Of a stretch of DNA of 64,000 nt, positions 1 through 8,855 are shown in pieces (position 1 is the first letter of the stretch; each line of letters begins with the position of its first letter). Source of the stretch: Persicitalea sp963803495 (GTDB taxonomy: Bacteria; Bacteroidota; Bacteroidia; Cytophagales; Spirosomataceae); assembly GCA_963803495.1 (NCBI GenBank), contig CAWDMP010000002.1, positions 2,232,001 to 2,296,000 on the forward strand. Reading direction: 5' to 3'. Both the position numbers and the translations under genes were made by a program. The notes beneath the pieces were generated by a model. It saw nothing but the letters and a program-made list of their open reading frames with translations, made no database searches and had not been told where the DNA came from.

Positions 1-1
1 C

Positions 2-418
2 GACCTGATGTGTCGCTACGCTGCCAACCGCGCGCTGGACGAAGGTACTATGCTGGGCGACAAGCAGTTTATCCAAGGCTTCATTGCCGACAGTCGGGCC
101 GAGATCGACGCCGCCCGGCTGTTGGTGCTGCGCACGGCCCGTCACATTGACGAGCAAGGGGCCGCCGCTGTGCGCGATGAGATTTCGATGATCAAGTTCT
201 CTACCGCCAACATGATGCTGCGGGTCGTGGACCGCGCGATTCAGGTACACGGCGCGCTGGGCATGACGAGCGATATTCTGCTGTCGTACTGGTACACCCA
301 CGAGCGCGCCGCCCGCATCTACGACGGCGCCGACGAAGTACACAAAGCCGCCTTGGCGCGGAGTATTCTGAAAGGATACGGGCTGGACACAAGGCGGAAG
401 CCCAAGGCAACCGAGTGA
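2..418 (+). CDS. Acyl-CoA dehydrogenase, C-terminal part (cut by window start)
   Basis: This is the C-terminal end of an acyl-CoA dehydrogenase; the gene begins before the window. About 138 residues are visible and match the all-helical C-terminal flavin-binding domain. The RAIQVHGALGMTSD stretch followed by RAARIYDGADEVH is the classic family signature near the FAD/acyl-CoA site. The family oxidises acyl-CoA thioesters to trans-2-enoyl-CoA in the cytoplasm. The next gene, 76 bp downstream, is a phosphotransferase related to the N-terminal half of ACAD10/11. The two likely form an operon that handles hydroxylated or unusual acyl-CoAs; that pathway role is inferred. Confidence 0.9.
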   Translation, partial: DLMCRYAANRALDEGTMLGDKQFIQGFIADSRAEIDAARLLVLRTARHIDEQGAAAVRDEISMIKFSTANMMLRVVDRAIQVHGALGMTSDILLSYWYTHERAARIYDGADEVHKAALARSILKGYGLDTRRKPKATE

Positions 419-494
419 AGGTGATTGCAAAAATCCCTTGCCCCAGGATGAATCCAGGGGATGGCCGGGTTTTCCCAAATAAAAAATAAAAACG

Positions 495-1566
495 ATGACT
501 ATATCCACCGACCAGCCTACCGAAATCCGGCCGGGTGAAGCGCTCGACCTGGCGGCGTTAAATTCGTATTTATCAAAAGCGGAAGTTTTTACATCGCCCG
601 TCGTGGCGATACGCCAGTTTCCCGGTGGGTACTCCAACCTGACCTACTTGCTTCAGACTCAAGACGAAAAGGAATATGTACTCCGCCGCCCGCCTTTCGG
701 AGCCGAGCACATCAAGGGCGGGCACGACGTAAGCCGCGAGTACCGGGTGTTGACCATGATCAAAAAAGCGGGCTTCGCCAAAGTACCTGAGCCGTTGCTC
801 CATTGCCAAGATTTGGAGGTACTGGGCTGTCCATTTTACCTTATGCAGCGCGTCGAAGGCGTGATTCTGCGGGCACAATCGGCGCAAAAACTGGATCTTT
901 CACGCGACCTGCTGCGGGCGACTTCCGAGGCGCTGGTCGACAACCTCGTCGACTTGCACGCGCTTGATTTAAGCAGTACCGGACTGGGCCAGATCGGCAA
1001 GCCCGACGGCTACGTGCAGCGGCAGGTGGAAGGCTGGCACCGCCGTTACCTCGCCGCCCAAACCGACGATCTGCCCGCCCTGCCGCAATTCTACCGCTGG
1101 CTCAGCGAAAACTACCCGCCCGAAACAGCGCCCACACTGATTCACAACGACTACAAATATGACAATCTGGTCCTTGATCCCGTCGACCTGACCCGCATTC
1201 GGGCGGTACTCGACTGGGAGATGTGTACCGTCGGCGACCCGCTGATGGATGTCGGTACGGCACTTTCCTACTGGGCCGAGGCGGACGATGGGCCCTTCGA
1301 GCGCAGCTTCAACCTCACCTGGCTACCCGGCAATCTCACGCGGCAGCAAGTCGCCGAGCGCTACGCCCAGCGAAGCGGCCGCGATCTAACGCATATTCTT
1401 TTTTACTATGTCTTCGGGTTATTCAAGAACACCGTGGTGATGCAGCAGATTTACGCCCGCTGGAAGCAGGGCCTGACGCAGGACGAGCGCTTCGGCTGGC
1501 CTGCTCGTCGGCATCGAATCGCTGTCGGCAACTGCCCTGCGGGCCGTGGCGCGGGGCAGTATGTAA
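495..1566 (+). CDS. Phosphotransferase family protein (ACAD10/11 N-domain-like), frame break near its 3' end
   Basis: Aminoglycoside-phosphotransferase-fold kinase of about 356 residues. The nucleotide-binding lobe has VLRRPP, the catalytic loop has LIHNDYKYDNL and the metal-binding segment has VLDWEMCTVGDPLMD, so the kinase motifs are complete. In the family, ACAD11-type kinases phosphorylate 4-hydroxyacyl-CoAs before the dehydrogenase acts, which fits the upstream acyl-CoA dehydrogenase. After QDERF (near 1496) the open frame runs into an unrelated tail ending at 1655. One base over, the expected family C-terminus GLLVGIESLSATALRAVARG continues to a stop at 1564-1566. One extra base explains this; it could be an assembly indel. 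The expected end is used here. Confidence 0.85.
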
Positions 1567-1678
1567 TGATTTGCGTATTAATTTACTGTTACGCAGACCC
1601 CGGCTGGCCACCCAAAACTTCCCTTTGGTTTTACAATCACCTAACGGTCAGGTAATATACGTGTTATTTATTTGTAAC

Positions 1679-2548
1679 ATGAATAAAAATACCGATTTCA
1701 GGACTATCGTCATCTCCGATCTGCACCTCGGTACGAATGGTTCGAAGGCCAAGGAAGTTACGAACTTCCTCAAAGAGTACCCTTGCCAAAAGCTCATCTT
1801 GAATGGTGACATCATCGACGGTTGGCAACTGAAAAAGTACGGTACCTGGAAGCGCAGACATACTGCCTTTTTCAAAACCGTGCTCAGAATGATGGATAAC
1901 TACCATACAAAGGTAATTTACCTGCGGGGCAACCACGACGATTTTCTCGACCAAATCATGCCCCTGAGGCTTGGGAAGCAGTTTCAGATCAGGAACGACT
2001 ACATCCTGAAATCCGGCAGCAGGCGGTTCTACATCACCCACGGCGATATCTTTGACTCCGTCACGACGGGTTTCAAGTGGCTGGCTTACTTCGGCGATGC
2101 GGGCTACACGTTCTTGCTTTGGCTCAACAAGACCTATAACCACTACCGTACCTCGCGCGGCTTACCCTACTATTCGCTCTCGCAAAAAATAAAGCAGCGG
2201 GTCAAGATGGCGGTCAACTACATTTCCGATTTTGAGGAAAAACTCACCGAACTCGCTCGCAGCCGCGACTGCGACGGCGTCATCTGCGGCCACATCCACC
2301 AACCCGCCATCCGCGACATCGACGGCATCCGGTATATGAACTCCGGCGACTGGGTGGAATCGTTGAGTGCCCTCGTGGAAGACTTCGACGGAAACTGGAG
2401 CCTGCTCTACTACCACGAGTCGAAAAAAAGCGAGGAAGTAGTGGCCCAAGACGCGATGGTTTCCGAGTTTTTTGGACGCAGAGAACGTTTGGCGGCGTTT
2501 ACGCCCCCGGTAGTGCCGAAGTCCGAGGCCATTCGCAAAATAAAATAA
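1679..2548 (+). CDS. UDP-2,3-diacylglucosamine diphosphatase-like metallophosphoesterase
   Basis: Calcineurin-like phosphoesterase of 289 residues. Metal ligands are visible in order: SDLHLG, NGDIIDGW, GNHDD, THGD and GHIHQPA. The fold and length match LpxH/LpxG-type enzymes that cleave UDP-2,3-diacylglucosamine in lipid A synthesis at the inner membrane, although many Bacteroidota members are untested and could act on other pyrophosphates. The frame is open well upstream, but the ATG at 1679 is chosen because the fold begins right after MNKNTDFRTIVISDLHLG. Six bases separate it from the downstream glycosyltransferase, so the two are almost certainly co-transcribed, suggesting an envelope glycolipid role. 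Confidence 0.85.
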   Translation: MNKNTDFRTIVISDLHLGTNGSKAKEVTNFLKEYPCQKLILNGDIIDGWQLKKYGTWKRRHTAFFKTVLRMMDNYHTKVIYLRGNHDDFLDQIMPLRLGKQFQIRNDYILKSGSRRFYITHGDIFDSVTTGFKWLAYFGDAGYTFLLWLNKTYNHYRTSRGLPYYSLSQKIKQRVKMAVNYISDFEEKLTELARSRDCDGVICGHIHQPAIRDIDGIRYMNSGDWVESLSALVEDFDGNWSLLYYHESKKSEEVVAQDAMVSEFFGRRERLAAFTPPVVPKSEAIRKIK

Positions 2549-2554
2549 CAGGCT

Positions 2555-3682
2555 ATGAGAGTCGTATTCATCGTGCAGGGCGAAGGGCGCGGCCACCTGA
2601 CCCAGGCCATTTCGCTCAGCCAGATTTTACGTAGCGCCGGGCACCGCGTGGCGGCCGTGCTGGTTGGAAAGGCCGAAGGCCGCAAAATCCCCACCTTCTT
2701 TACCGACCAGATCGACGCCGAAGTCCACACATTTCCAAGCCCCAGTCTAGTCTACGCCAAGGGTAGCATCTGCATCGGACGTACTGTGCGCACGCATCTG
2801 CGGCGAGTAAATAAGTACGGGCGCAGCTTGCGGGCTATTCACGGGCACATGTCGGAAATTCAGCCCGATCTGATCGTGAATTTTTACGAAGTACTGGGCG
2901 GTGTCTACAAATTCTTTTACCAACCAGCGGCCCCGATGGTGTGCGTCGCGCACCAGTACCTGTTCCTGCATCCGCAATTCCTCTTTCCCAAAAACAGCTG
3001 GCTCGACCGGCAGATCGTCAACTTCAACACCCGCCTTACTGCCCTGGGGGCCGAGCATAAGCTGGCGCTGTCGTTCCGTCGCTACGGAGTGCGGCCAACC
3101 GTGCCGCAACTGACCATCGTGCCACCGCTACTGCGGCAGGAGGTAAAGCAACTGATGCCCGCGACCGGCGACTTCGTGCTGGCCTACCTTACCCACGCCA
3201 GCCTCAGTCCGCAGATTGTCGCCTGGCACACGCGACACCCCGAACTACCCCTGCACTGCTTCCGCGACGACCCGACGGCGCCCGAAGTCGAGCGCATCGA
3301 CGACACGCTCACCTTCCACCAACTCGACGGCCCGAAGTACCTGGGAATGATGGAGACCTGCCGGGCGCTGGTGAGCACGGCAGGTTTCGAATCGGTGTGC
3401 GAGGCCATGTACCTGGGCAAGCCTGTGTTGATGGTACCCGTGCCAAAGCATTTTGAGCAAGCCTGCAACGCCGTCGACGGGGTAATGGCCGGAGCCGGCG
3501 CATCCTGCCGCACCTTTGATTTGTCAGTGCTCACTAATTTCCTGCCTTATTTTAAAAGTCCGCAGGTAGAATTTCAAAACTGGTGCGGCGAAACGGCGCG
3601 TTTGTTTTTGCAAGAGTTGGAAGGAATAGTGCAGGCGCGGAAAAACCTTACTCCGGTGGAAGGATCGCTGGCTTTCGGGTGA
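2555..3682 (+). CDS. Glycosyltransferase family protein (MurG/GT28-like)
   Basis: Protein of 375 residues that starts with a Rossmann-like segment (VVFIVQGEGRGHLTQAISL). The C-terminal donor-binding region includes LVSTAGFESVCEAMYLGKPVLMVP, the typical GT28/UGT nucleotide-sugar pattern with a Gly-Phe-Glu turn. It probably transfers a sugar from a nucleotide donor to a membrane lipid or cell-surface acceptor; the substrate cannot be read from the sequence. It sits 6 bp after the LpxH-like phosphoesterase, a pairing common in Bacteroidota to my knowledge. No signal peptide or membrane segment is evident, so it is probably cytoplasmic or peripheral to the inner membrane. Confidence 0.8.
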   Translation: MRVVFIVQGEGRGHLTQAISLSQILRSAGHRVAAVLVGKAEGRKIPTFFTDQIDAEVHTFPSPSLVYAKGSICIGRTVRTHLRRVNKYGRSLRAIHGHMSEIQPDLIVNFYEVLGGVYKFFYQPAAPMVCVAHQYLFLHPQFLFPKNSWLDRQIVNFNTRLTALGAEHKLALSFRRYGVRPTVPQLTIVPPLLRQEVKQLMPATGDFVLAYLTHASLSPQIVAWHTRHPELPLHCFRDDPTAPEVERIDDTLTFHQLDGPKYLGMMETCRALVSTAGFESVCEAMYLGKPVLMVPVPKHFEQACNAVDGVMAGAGASCRTFDLSVLTNFLPYFKSPQVEFQNWCGETARLFLQELEGIVQARKNLTPVEGSLAFG

Positions 3683-3691
3683 ATTAAAATT

Positions 3692-4285
3692 TCAGAAGCT
3701 AACTCCCAGCCGCACCAGCAACCGATTGTACCGCCGGTCTTCGACGCGCGAGGTTTGGTCGAAAAGCAGCGGTTTGTCCACCGATACATTTTGGTATTTG
3801 TAAGATAATCCCAGCGTGAAAGCCGCACCATCCGGTTTGCCGATGCGCAGCCCCAGGCCGGGGTTGAGCATCACACCGCCGCGCGTGTCGAAACCGTCGG
3901 AATTTTGGTGAAACCAAGTGAAGCCATAGCCCGCGTCGGCGCTGGCGTAGAGCCGGGCGTTTGGTCTTTCCGACAGGTCGTAACGCAGGCCCAAGCCTAC
4001 CGGATTCACGAGCGCCGAGGTGTACCAATCCAGGCCCGTGACGACGCCCACCCCCAAGCGAGGCGTGTACTGAACGCCGTTAAGAATTTGAAAAGTGAGG
4101 TTGGTGCGGTTCTCGCTGATTTCCTGGTTACCTCGCCCGCCCTGCCCGGCGTAGGGATCGAACTTCACGCGCCCTTGCATGATGCCCACCTCCGTGTGGT
4201 TGAGGTAGTGTTTTTTGAAGGGTACCTCCTGCGCCAAAGCGGGTAACGCCGCCAGCGCAAGAAGTATGAGTACTACATTTTTCAT
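3692..4285 (-). CDS. Putative outer-membrane beta-barrel protein
   Basis: A 197-residue protein with a clear signal peptide (MKNVVLILLALAALPALAQ). The rest alternates short beta strands ending in aromatics, for example LGVGVVTGLDWY, LYASADAGYGFTWF, FTLGLSYKYQNV and a terminal LLVRLGVSF, the last Phe being the usual outer-membrane barrel signal. It is therefore probably a small exported barrel of about eight strands. No enzymatic motif is seen. It lies 51 bp downstream of the LVIVD lipoprotein on the same strand and may be co-transcribed with it. Function unknown. Confidence 0.75.
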   Translation of the reverse strand: MKNVVLILLALAALPALAQEVPFKKHYLNHTEVGIMQGRVKFDPYAGQGGRGNQEISENRTNLTFQILNGVQYTPRLGVGVVTGLDWYTSALVNPVGLGLRYDLSERPNARLYASADAGYGFTWFHQNSDGFDTRGGVMLNPGLGLRIGKPDGAAFTLGLSYKYQNVSVDKPLLFDQTSRVEDRRYNRLLVRLGVSF

Positions 4286-4336
4286 AGCAGTGGTAATTTA
4301 GATTTTTGATAGAAAAAAGCCGAAAGCCGACCGCCC

Positions 4337-5635
4337 CTAAATTGCCAACTTCCCCACGGGGATTTTGCTCAACTGCCGCAGGTTCTTCTTGTCGCTGGCG
4401 TCGAACTGGTAGAGGCCGTCTTTACCGATCATCATCAGCGTTTTGCCAAGCGGGATCACGTCGTAAGCGTCCATGTCCTTAAAGTGCGAAATGAGGTGGT
4501 TGTTGACATTGAAGCGATCCTGCACGTCGAATACCTTCAGGCCTCCGGCACCTTCACAGAGGTAAAGCGTCGGGAAGTCGACGCCCAGGCCGTGCGGATT
4601 TTCCATCTGGTAGCTCTTGATGAGTTGCGGGCGCTGCAAGTCGCTGATGTCCACGAGGTCGAGCTGATTCTGGGTACCCGCACAGAAATTGCCCGAACGG
4701 ATCGTGACGTAAGCCACATCGTCGTGTACCACCACCGGGTCGCAGGCGCGGCCGTGCTGAAACACCGCCAGTCGCTCCGGCTTGGCCGGGTTGGCGTTAT
4801 CGTAGATATGCATACCCGTGGTCGAGCCGATGAAGAGCTTGTCTTTGTAGGGAAAAATCGTTTCGATGCCCCAGCCGAGCTGAATAGTCGAGAAATCGGT
4901 GGGTTTGGTAGGTACGCTGACGTCGAAAAGGTGCATCGCGTTCTGGCCCACGGTGTACAGGAAACGATCATAGAGCGCGAAGCGGGCCATCGAGCCGCCT
5001 TGGCCGGAACCACCGCCCGGCGCGGCCGCGCTATTGGTACTTGCTCGGCTGGCGTCGGAGGCAAAAAAGGCCATGGTCTGAAAGCCCCAGCCGCCCCACC
5101 AGCCGCCGGGAATCGTGGGATTGTCTTCACAGTTGGTCTGGATGGTTTCGGTGATGTAGCTCACGTTCACGTCGTTGATGGCGCGGATGCTGGCGTTGTA
5201 GGTCCAGTTCCCCCCGTCGAACTGACCGCTACGGAACACCTCGCCCACGCGACCGACTTCTTTGGTATTCTTAGGGTCGGAAATATCCAGCGCCACGAGG
5301 TCGGAGTAGCTGTCGGCGTACAAGATGTTGCCGCGCACGGCCAAGTCGCCGTTGCCGGGAATTTTGATAAATGCCACCGCCTTGGGGTTGGTGGGGTCGC
5401 TGTTGTCGATGATGTGCAGCCCTTCTTTTATCTCGTTAATGAACAAGTACTTGTCCTTCACGTAGATTTTGCCAGGGTGCTCGAGCGCGCGCGGTGATTC
5501 GGTTCTAAGGTCTTGCCGGATTTCAAGAATCGACTTCGTGACGGGCGTAAATTGCCGCCGGACGCGGGTCTCGGTGCAGTTGTCGTTGCACGACCAGGCG
5601 GTCAGGGCGAGGAGAAGAAAGCAGATCTTTTTCAT
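4337..5635 (-). CDS. LVIVD-repeat beta-propeller lipoprotein
   Basis: A 432-residue protein with a lipoprotein-type signal (MKKICFLLLALTAWSC, lipidated Cys16). Repeated segments follow LVIVD-type propeller blades: HIIDNSDPTNPKAVAFI, VALDISDPKNTKEVGRV, HLFDVSVPTKP, LDLVDISDLQRPQLI and VFDVQDRFN. This pattern of x-x-[VI]-D-[IVN]-[SQ]-D-P builds a surface beta-propeller of unknown ligand. A Gly/Ala/Ser-rich loop (about residues 195-215) interrupts it. It is probably anchored in the outer membrane and followed by a small barrel gene. No catalytic residues are recognised. Confidence 0.8.
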   Translation of the reverse strand: MKKICFLLLALTAWSCNDNCTETRVRRQFTPVTKSILEIRQDLRTESPRALEHPGKIYVKDKYLFINEIKEGLHIIDNSDPTNPKAVAFIKIPGNGDLAVRGNILYADSYSDLVALDISDPKNTKEVGRVGEVFRSGQFDGGNWTYNASIRAINDVNVSYITETIQTNCEDNPTIPGGWWGGWGFQTMAFFASDASRASTNSAAAPGGGSGQGGSMARFALYDRFLYTVGQNAMHLFDVSVPTKPTDFSTIQLGWGIETIFPYKDKLFIGSTTGMHIYDNANPAKPERLAVFQHGRACDPVVVHDDVAYVTIRSGNFCAGTQNQLDLVDISDLQRPQLIKSYQMENPHGLGVDFPTLYLCEGAGGLKVFDVQDRFNVNNHLISHFKDMDAYDVIPLGKTLMMIGKDGLYQFDASDKKNLRQLSKIPVGKLAI

Positions 5636-5742
5636 GTTGGATAGAGGTTTAGTTATAGTGATGAATTATGAGATACTGGTACTTTGGATTTCCTACTTAT
5701 GCCTTGTAGAGTTGGTTTTTTGAAAAAAGGTTGGAATCGAGA

Positions 5743-5777
5743 GACAAAATCGTCCGGCAGCAAAGCCACCGGACGAT
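5743..5777 (-). terminator. Rho-independent terminator downstream of the serpin gene
   Basis: A perfect 9-bp stem (ATCGTCCGG at 5749-5757 with CCGGACGAT at 5769-5777) and an 11-base loop lie about 75 bases past the serpin stop. Read on the minus strand it is followed by a short T run (ATTTTG). It should end serpin transcription before the LVIVD gene's promoter region. The rest of 5636-5849 holds no recognisable gene. Confidence 0.7.
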
Positions 5778-5849
5778 AACGCACCCCTAAACGCCAGCGT
5801 GTTCGTGCCGACGTTTGTGCTCATTGTTGGCTGTTAGCCACATTTCTTT

Positions 5850-7067
5850 CTATGGATTCATGATTTTGCCCATGAACAAAATGGTGTTGGATGTTCTTTC
5901 GCTGATGACTAAGACGAATGGACGATCGCAAATGAATTTCGGTGTTACAGGAGTACCCACGGACGTTTTTTCGATCAATATGGTAGTCACGGCGGCGGCC
6001 TCGGTCCCTTTTTCGTCGATGCCGAGGTAGCTGTTCTGCTTCACCAGGCTGACGTATAATCCGCCGGCCCGGTTGATCTTGGTTAAATCTGCCGCACCAG
6101 TGAAGGCAATCGGCATTCCCATCGCGCGCAGCACCTCGTTAAGTTCAACTTCGTAGTCCAGCTTAAAGCGAGGCAGACCTACTTCATAGCCACTCTTTCG
6201 CAGATCACCATTCAGACTATTCCAGGCGTTGGCATCCAAACCTTCGATTACCTCGCCCACACTACTCCCCTGATCGGGCAGCAGTAACGTCATGTTGAAC
6301 TGACCGCTGGCGTAGGGCAGGCGCAAAGCAGAAAAGTTGCCACCTGACACCCCCTCAAAATCGCTTTTCGTCCGCATCATTTTCACATTTTTTTCTTCGC
6401 CATTGGCCAGGTAGAAAGGCGCATCGGTAGTTTGCTTCGCGTCAAACTGCGTCTGCCAGTCGCCCTTGAAGTACAGGGCGTTCATCAGGATCACCACCGT
6501 AGCGGGATCGATTACATCGAGTACTTTCTTGACTTTACCATTGGTTTTGTCGCTGGCCCAGCCGTTGATGCGTTCCAGAGCCTTGGGGCTGGAAAAATCC
6601 AGACTGTTCGTTTCGGCCTGGAACGACTGCTTCAGCACATTCGTAAAATCGTCCTCAACCTTGAAACCCTGCCGGTACCACATCGAGTTGGCGAGGCCCA
6701 GCATCACGCGGGAGTCGGCCTGGGGCAAGCCGTCGATCAGGGATTGGTAGGCGGCGTTGAGGTCGGCAAGGGAGATGCCCTTCGTGCGGAGCGTCTCGAC
6801 GATCTGGCTGGCAGTTTCGCCATCGGCCCCGTTGAGCAACATTCCCAAGGCCATGTGCAGGCCCAGCGGCGAGACGAATACGTTGTCACTCGCAGGCTCG
6901 GCGGCCGTGACTTCCTTGAAAAAATCAAAGGCAAAATCCGTCGTGCGGCCCGCCACTTCCGGTGCAACCGATACGGGCTGCGTCACCGAAGGCGCGACGT
7001 CGCCGCTCGTGCATTGCCACAGTAAGAGGCTGAATGCCAGGGCTATGATGATGAGTTTATTTTTCAT
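5850..7067 (-). CDS. Serpin family protease inhibitor, probable lipoprotein
   Basis: A 405-residue serpin. Family landmarks are all present: FDFFKEV at the start, NVFVSPLGLHMALGMLLNGA (helix B), NALYFKGDWQTQF, and a hinge E-K-G-T-E-A-A-A-V with small residues at P14-P9, the pattern of inhibitory serpins. The end FVLVISERTSNTILFMGKIMNP is also typical. By counting 17 residues from the hinge Glu the P1-P1' bond would be Thr-Ser, but the loop is about four residues longer than in antitrypsin, so the register is uncertain. The start at 7067 gives a hydrophobic signal ending in Cys19 (LLLWQC), suggesting a lipid anchor; an upstream ATG at 7109 is less likely. It probably protects the cell surface from proteases. 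Confidence 0.9.
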   Translation of the reverse strand: MKNKLIIIALAFSLLLWQCTSGDVAPSVTQPVSVAPEVAGRTTDFAFDFFKEVTAAEPASDNVFVSPLGLHMALGMLLNGADGETASQIVETLRTKGISLADLNAAYQSLIDGLPQADSRVMLGLANSMWYRQGFKVEDDFTNVLKQSFQAETNSLDFSSPKALERINGWASDKTNGKVKKVLDVIDPATVVILMNALYFKGDWQTQFDAKQTTDAPFYLANGEEKNVKMMRTKSDFEGVSGGNFSALRLPYASGQFNMTLLLPDQGSSVGEVIEGLDANAWNSLNGDLRKSGYEVGLPRFKLDYEVELNEVLRAMGMPIAFTGAADLTKINRAGGLYVSLVKQNSYLGIDEKGTEAAAVTTILIEKTSVGTPVTPKFICDRPFVLVISERTSNTILFMGKIMNP

Positions 7068-7172
7068 TATTAAAAAAATAAGGGTGGAAGGTTTTTGGTA
7101 AAGTGACAAATCAGCTGGCTAAGCGTCGTTCTGGTTATTCTGCTCCGGCACTCAGATACCTCTATCTTCGTG

Positions 7173-7189
7173 ACGGGCTTCTAGCCCGT
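7173..7189. repeat. Small intergenic hairpin (ACGGGCT-TCT-AGCCCGT)
   Basis: A perfect 7-bp inverted repeat with a 3-base loop lies just past the stop of the anti-sigma/barrel gene and upstream of the serpin gene. There is no T tract on either side, so it looks more like a dispersed palindromic element, or a processing or transcript-stabilising hairpin, than a classical terminator. Confidence 0.5.
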
Positions 7190-7196
7190 ACCACAT

Positions 7197-8855
7197 TTAA
7201 AATACATACCGCACGCCCCAGGCTACACCATACAGCTGCGGACGCGAATCGAGCGTGCGGCTGTCGCGCAAAACGGAAGCGAGGGCCTTTTGGTAAGATC
7301 CCGTCAACGTAGCGTCCCAGTGCTCGGCCAGGCGGTAGTTCATCCTGACGCCCGTCGTGGCCGACCAGCTCAGGCCGCGGTACACGCCGTCGTCGGCCGT
7401 GGTTTTGAGCGTAGCGCCCTGGCCGTTTTGAATTTGGTTTTGCAGGAAAAGGTTGGCCACCACGCCGCCCAGCAGCGTGTAGCTCAGGCGACCGTCGGGG
7501 TTGAGTGTGTAGCCCGCCTGGGCCGGTACCTGCACGTAGCGGTAGTCGTTGTCAGTATTCTGGTCGAGCGCGATGTAGGCACCGTTTTGTGAATTGAAAC
7601 CATTAATACCGGCTTGAGTATCAAAATAGAGGCCGCTTTGACGATTGGAAGTAGTCAGTGCGTTTTCCAGTACATTCTGGCTGCGGCTGGTGGTGGCGTC
7701 GAGGATATAGCCGGGGCTCTTGAAATCAGAGTTGCCTTTCAGGTAGCTGATACCCGTCTCGACCGACCAGCGCCGCGAGAGGCGCCTGCCGCCCTGCAAC
7801 TGGACAGCGTACGAAAGCTGCCCCCGGCTGGCGCCGGCCAACGATTCGCGGCTGGCTTTAGCGTTGGAAAATGCCACCGGCGCGCTGGTCACGTCGATTC
7901 TGGGATTGAACAGCGAGGGCATCAGACTTAGCCCGGCCCACAGCTCCCGCATCCGGCCGCGCTTGTGCAGAGGCGGCATTTCGGTTTCATCGTAACGTAT
8001 GGCGCGCTTGCCCAAATGTACCGCTCGCTCGGAAGTACCCACCGGCGACCGCCGCGCGATTGGGGAAGTCAGGGCGGGTGTCCGCAAGGGTACCGTGGAG
8101 CTGCCCATGATGACGCGCTCCAGGTCTTCGGGCTTGCCGTGCCGGTTGCTGCTCGTGATGGCGATGATCGTGGGCGTTTGGGCGGGCGCACCGCCGAATT
8201 TTGGCATGAAACCTTTGCCCGCCACATTGTTTCTTCTTCCCGCTTTGGGCATCAAATCAGTGGCCCGAAGCTTGTCGGCTACTTTGTCCATTGTCATCGC
8301 CTCAGGCATCGAAACCTGAGGCAGCGCCGCCAGGCCGGAGGTACCTGTTGCGGTCGGGCGCGGGCTTTGTTGCTCGCTGGCTATCCTTTCTGACCGATCA
8401 GGTACTTCCGATGCTGAAACGGAAGGTACTTCGGACGCAAAAGCCGATGGCATATCAGCCAGTCGTTCAGTTTCGGGCATGGCAGCCTTTGGCGTGGCCG
8501 GGGCAGCGGCGCTGGGCTGTTGGATACGCGCTACGACTTCGGGTACCTGACTCACTGGCTCGGGCGCGATAGCTACCTCGGCATTGGGTTGGGGACTCTC
8601 CAAAGCCAGCTTTTGGGTACTATCCTCCTGACTAAGCCGAAGTACCGGCCAGCTCAGCAGCAGCAACGCGGCCACGGCCGCGGCGGCGTATAGTACTTTC
8701 GGGCTCCGCCACCACGCCAGGGGTACCACGGTGGTTTGGCGCGCGTCGAGGCGCTCCTCGATGCCGTTCCAGACGGAAGGCGGCGGGGTCTCGGCGGCCG
8801 ACTCGAAAGCCCGCTGCCATTCGGCTTCAAATTTGTGTTTTTCTGATTGACTCAT
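7197..8855 (-). CDS. Membrane protein: anti-sigma-like N-terminus, one membrane helix, beta-barrel-like C-terminus
   Basis: A 552-residue protein. Residues 1-45 are polar and resemble the cytoplasmic sigma-binding part of anti-sigma factors (WQRAFESAAETPPPSVWNGIEERLD). A single membrane helix follows (VLYAAAAVAALLLLSWPVLRL, about 54-74), then a long low-complexity Pro/Ala/Glu linker. The last about 240 residues look like an outer-membrane barrel domain, with alternating strands ending in LYGVAWGVRYVF. It overlaps the sigma gene by 29 bp, so the pair is translationally linked. It probably holds the sigma factor at the inner membrane and senses an envelope signal; that role is inferred from context. 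Confidence 0.75.
   Translation of the reverse strand: MSQSEKHKFEAEWQRAFESAAETPPPSVWNGIEERLDARQTTVVPLAWWRSPKVLYAAAAVAALLLLSWPVLRLSQEDSTQKLALESPQPNAEVAIAPEPVSQVPEVVARIQQPSAAAPATPKAAMPETERLADMPSAFASEVPSVSASEVPDRSERIASEQQSPRPTATGTSGLAALPQVSMPEAMTMDKVADKLRATDLMPKAGRRNNVAGKGFMPKFGGAPAQTPTIIAITSSNRHGKPEDLERVIMGSSTVPLRTPALTSPIARRSPVGTSERAVHLGKRAIRYDETEMPPLHKRGRMRELWAGLSLMPSLFNPRIDVTSAPVAFSNAKASRESLAGASRGQLSYAVQLQGGRRLSRRWSVETGISYLKGNSDFKSPGYILDATTSRSQNVLENALTTSNRQSGLYFDTQAGINGFNSQNGAYIALDQNTDNDYRYVQVPAQAGYTLNPDGRLSYTLLGGVVANLFLQNQIQNGQGATLKTTADDGVYRGLSWSATTGVRMNYRLAEHWDATLTGSYQKALASVLRDSRTLDSRPQLYGVAWGVRYVF

Noticed and set aside
1223..1678. Possible upstream extension of the LpxH-like gene
   Set aside because: The open frame extends back, but the residues before 1679 are Arg/Ala-rich and overlap the phosphotransferase; the fold starts at the ATG at 1679.
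4484..5497. 337-residue open frame opposite the LVIVD lipoprotein gene
   Set aside because: Antisense shadow; the repeated VHVV- and DVQ-type words are just the reverse reading of the propeller repeats.
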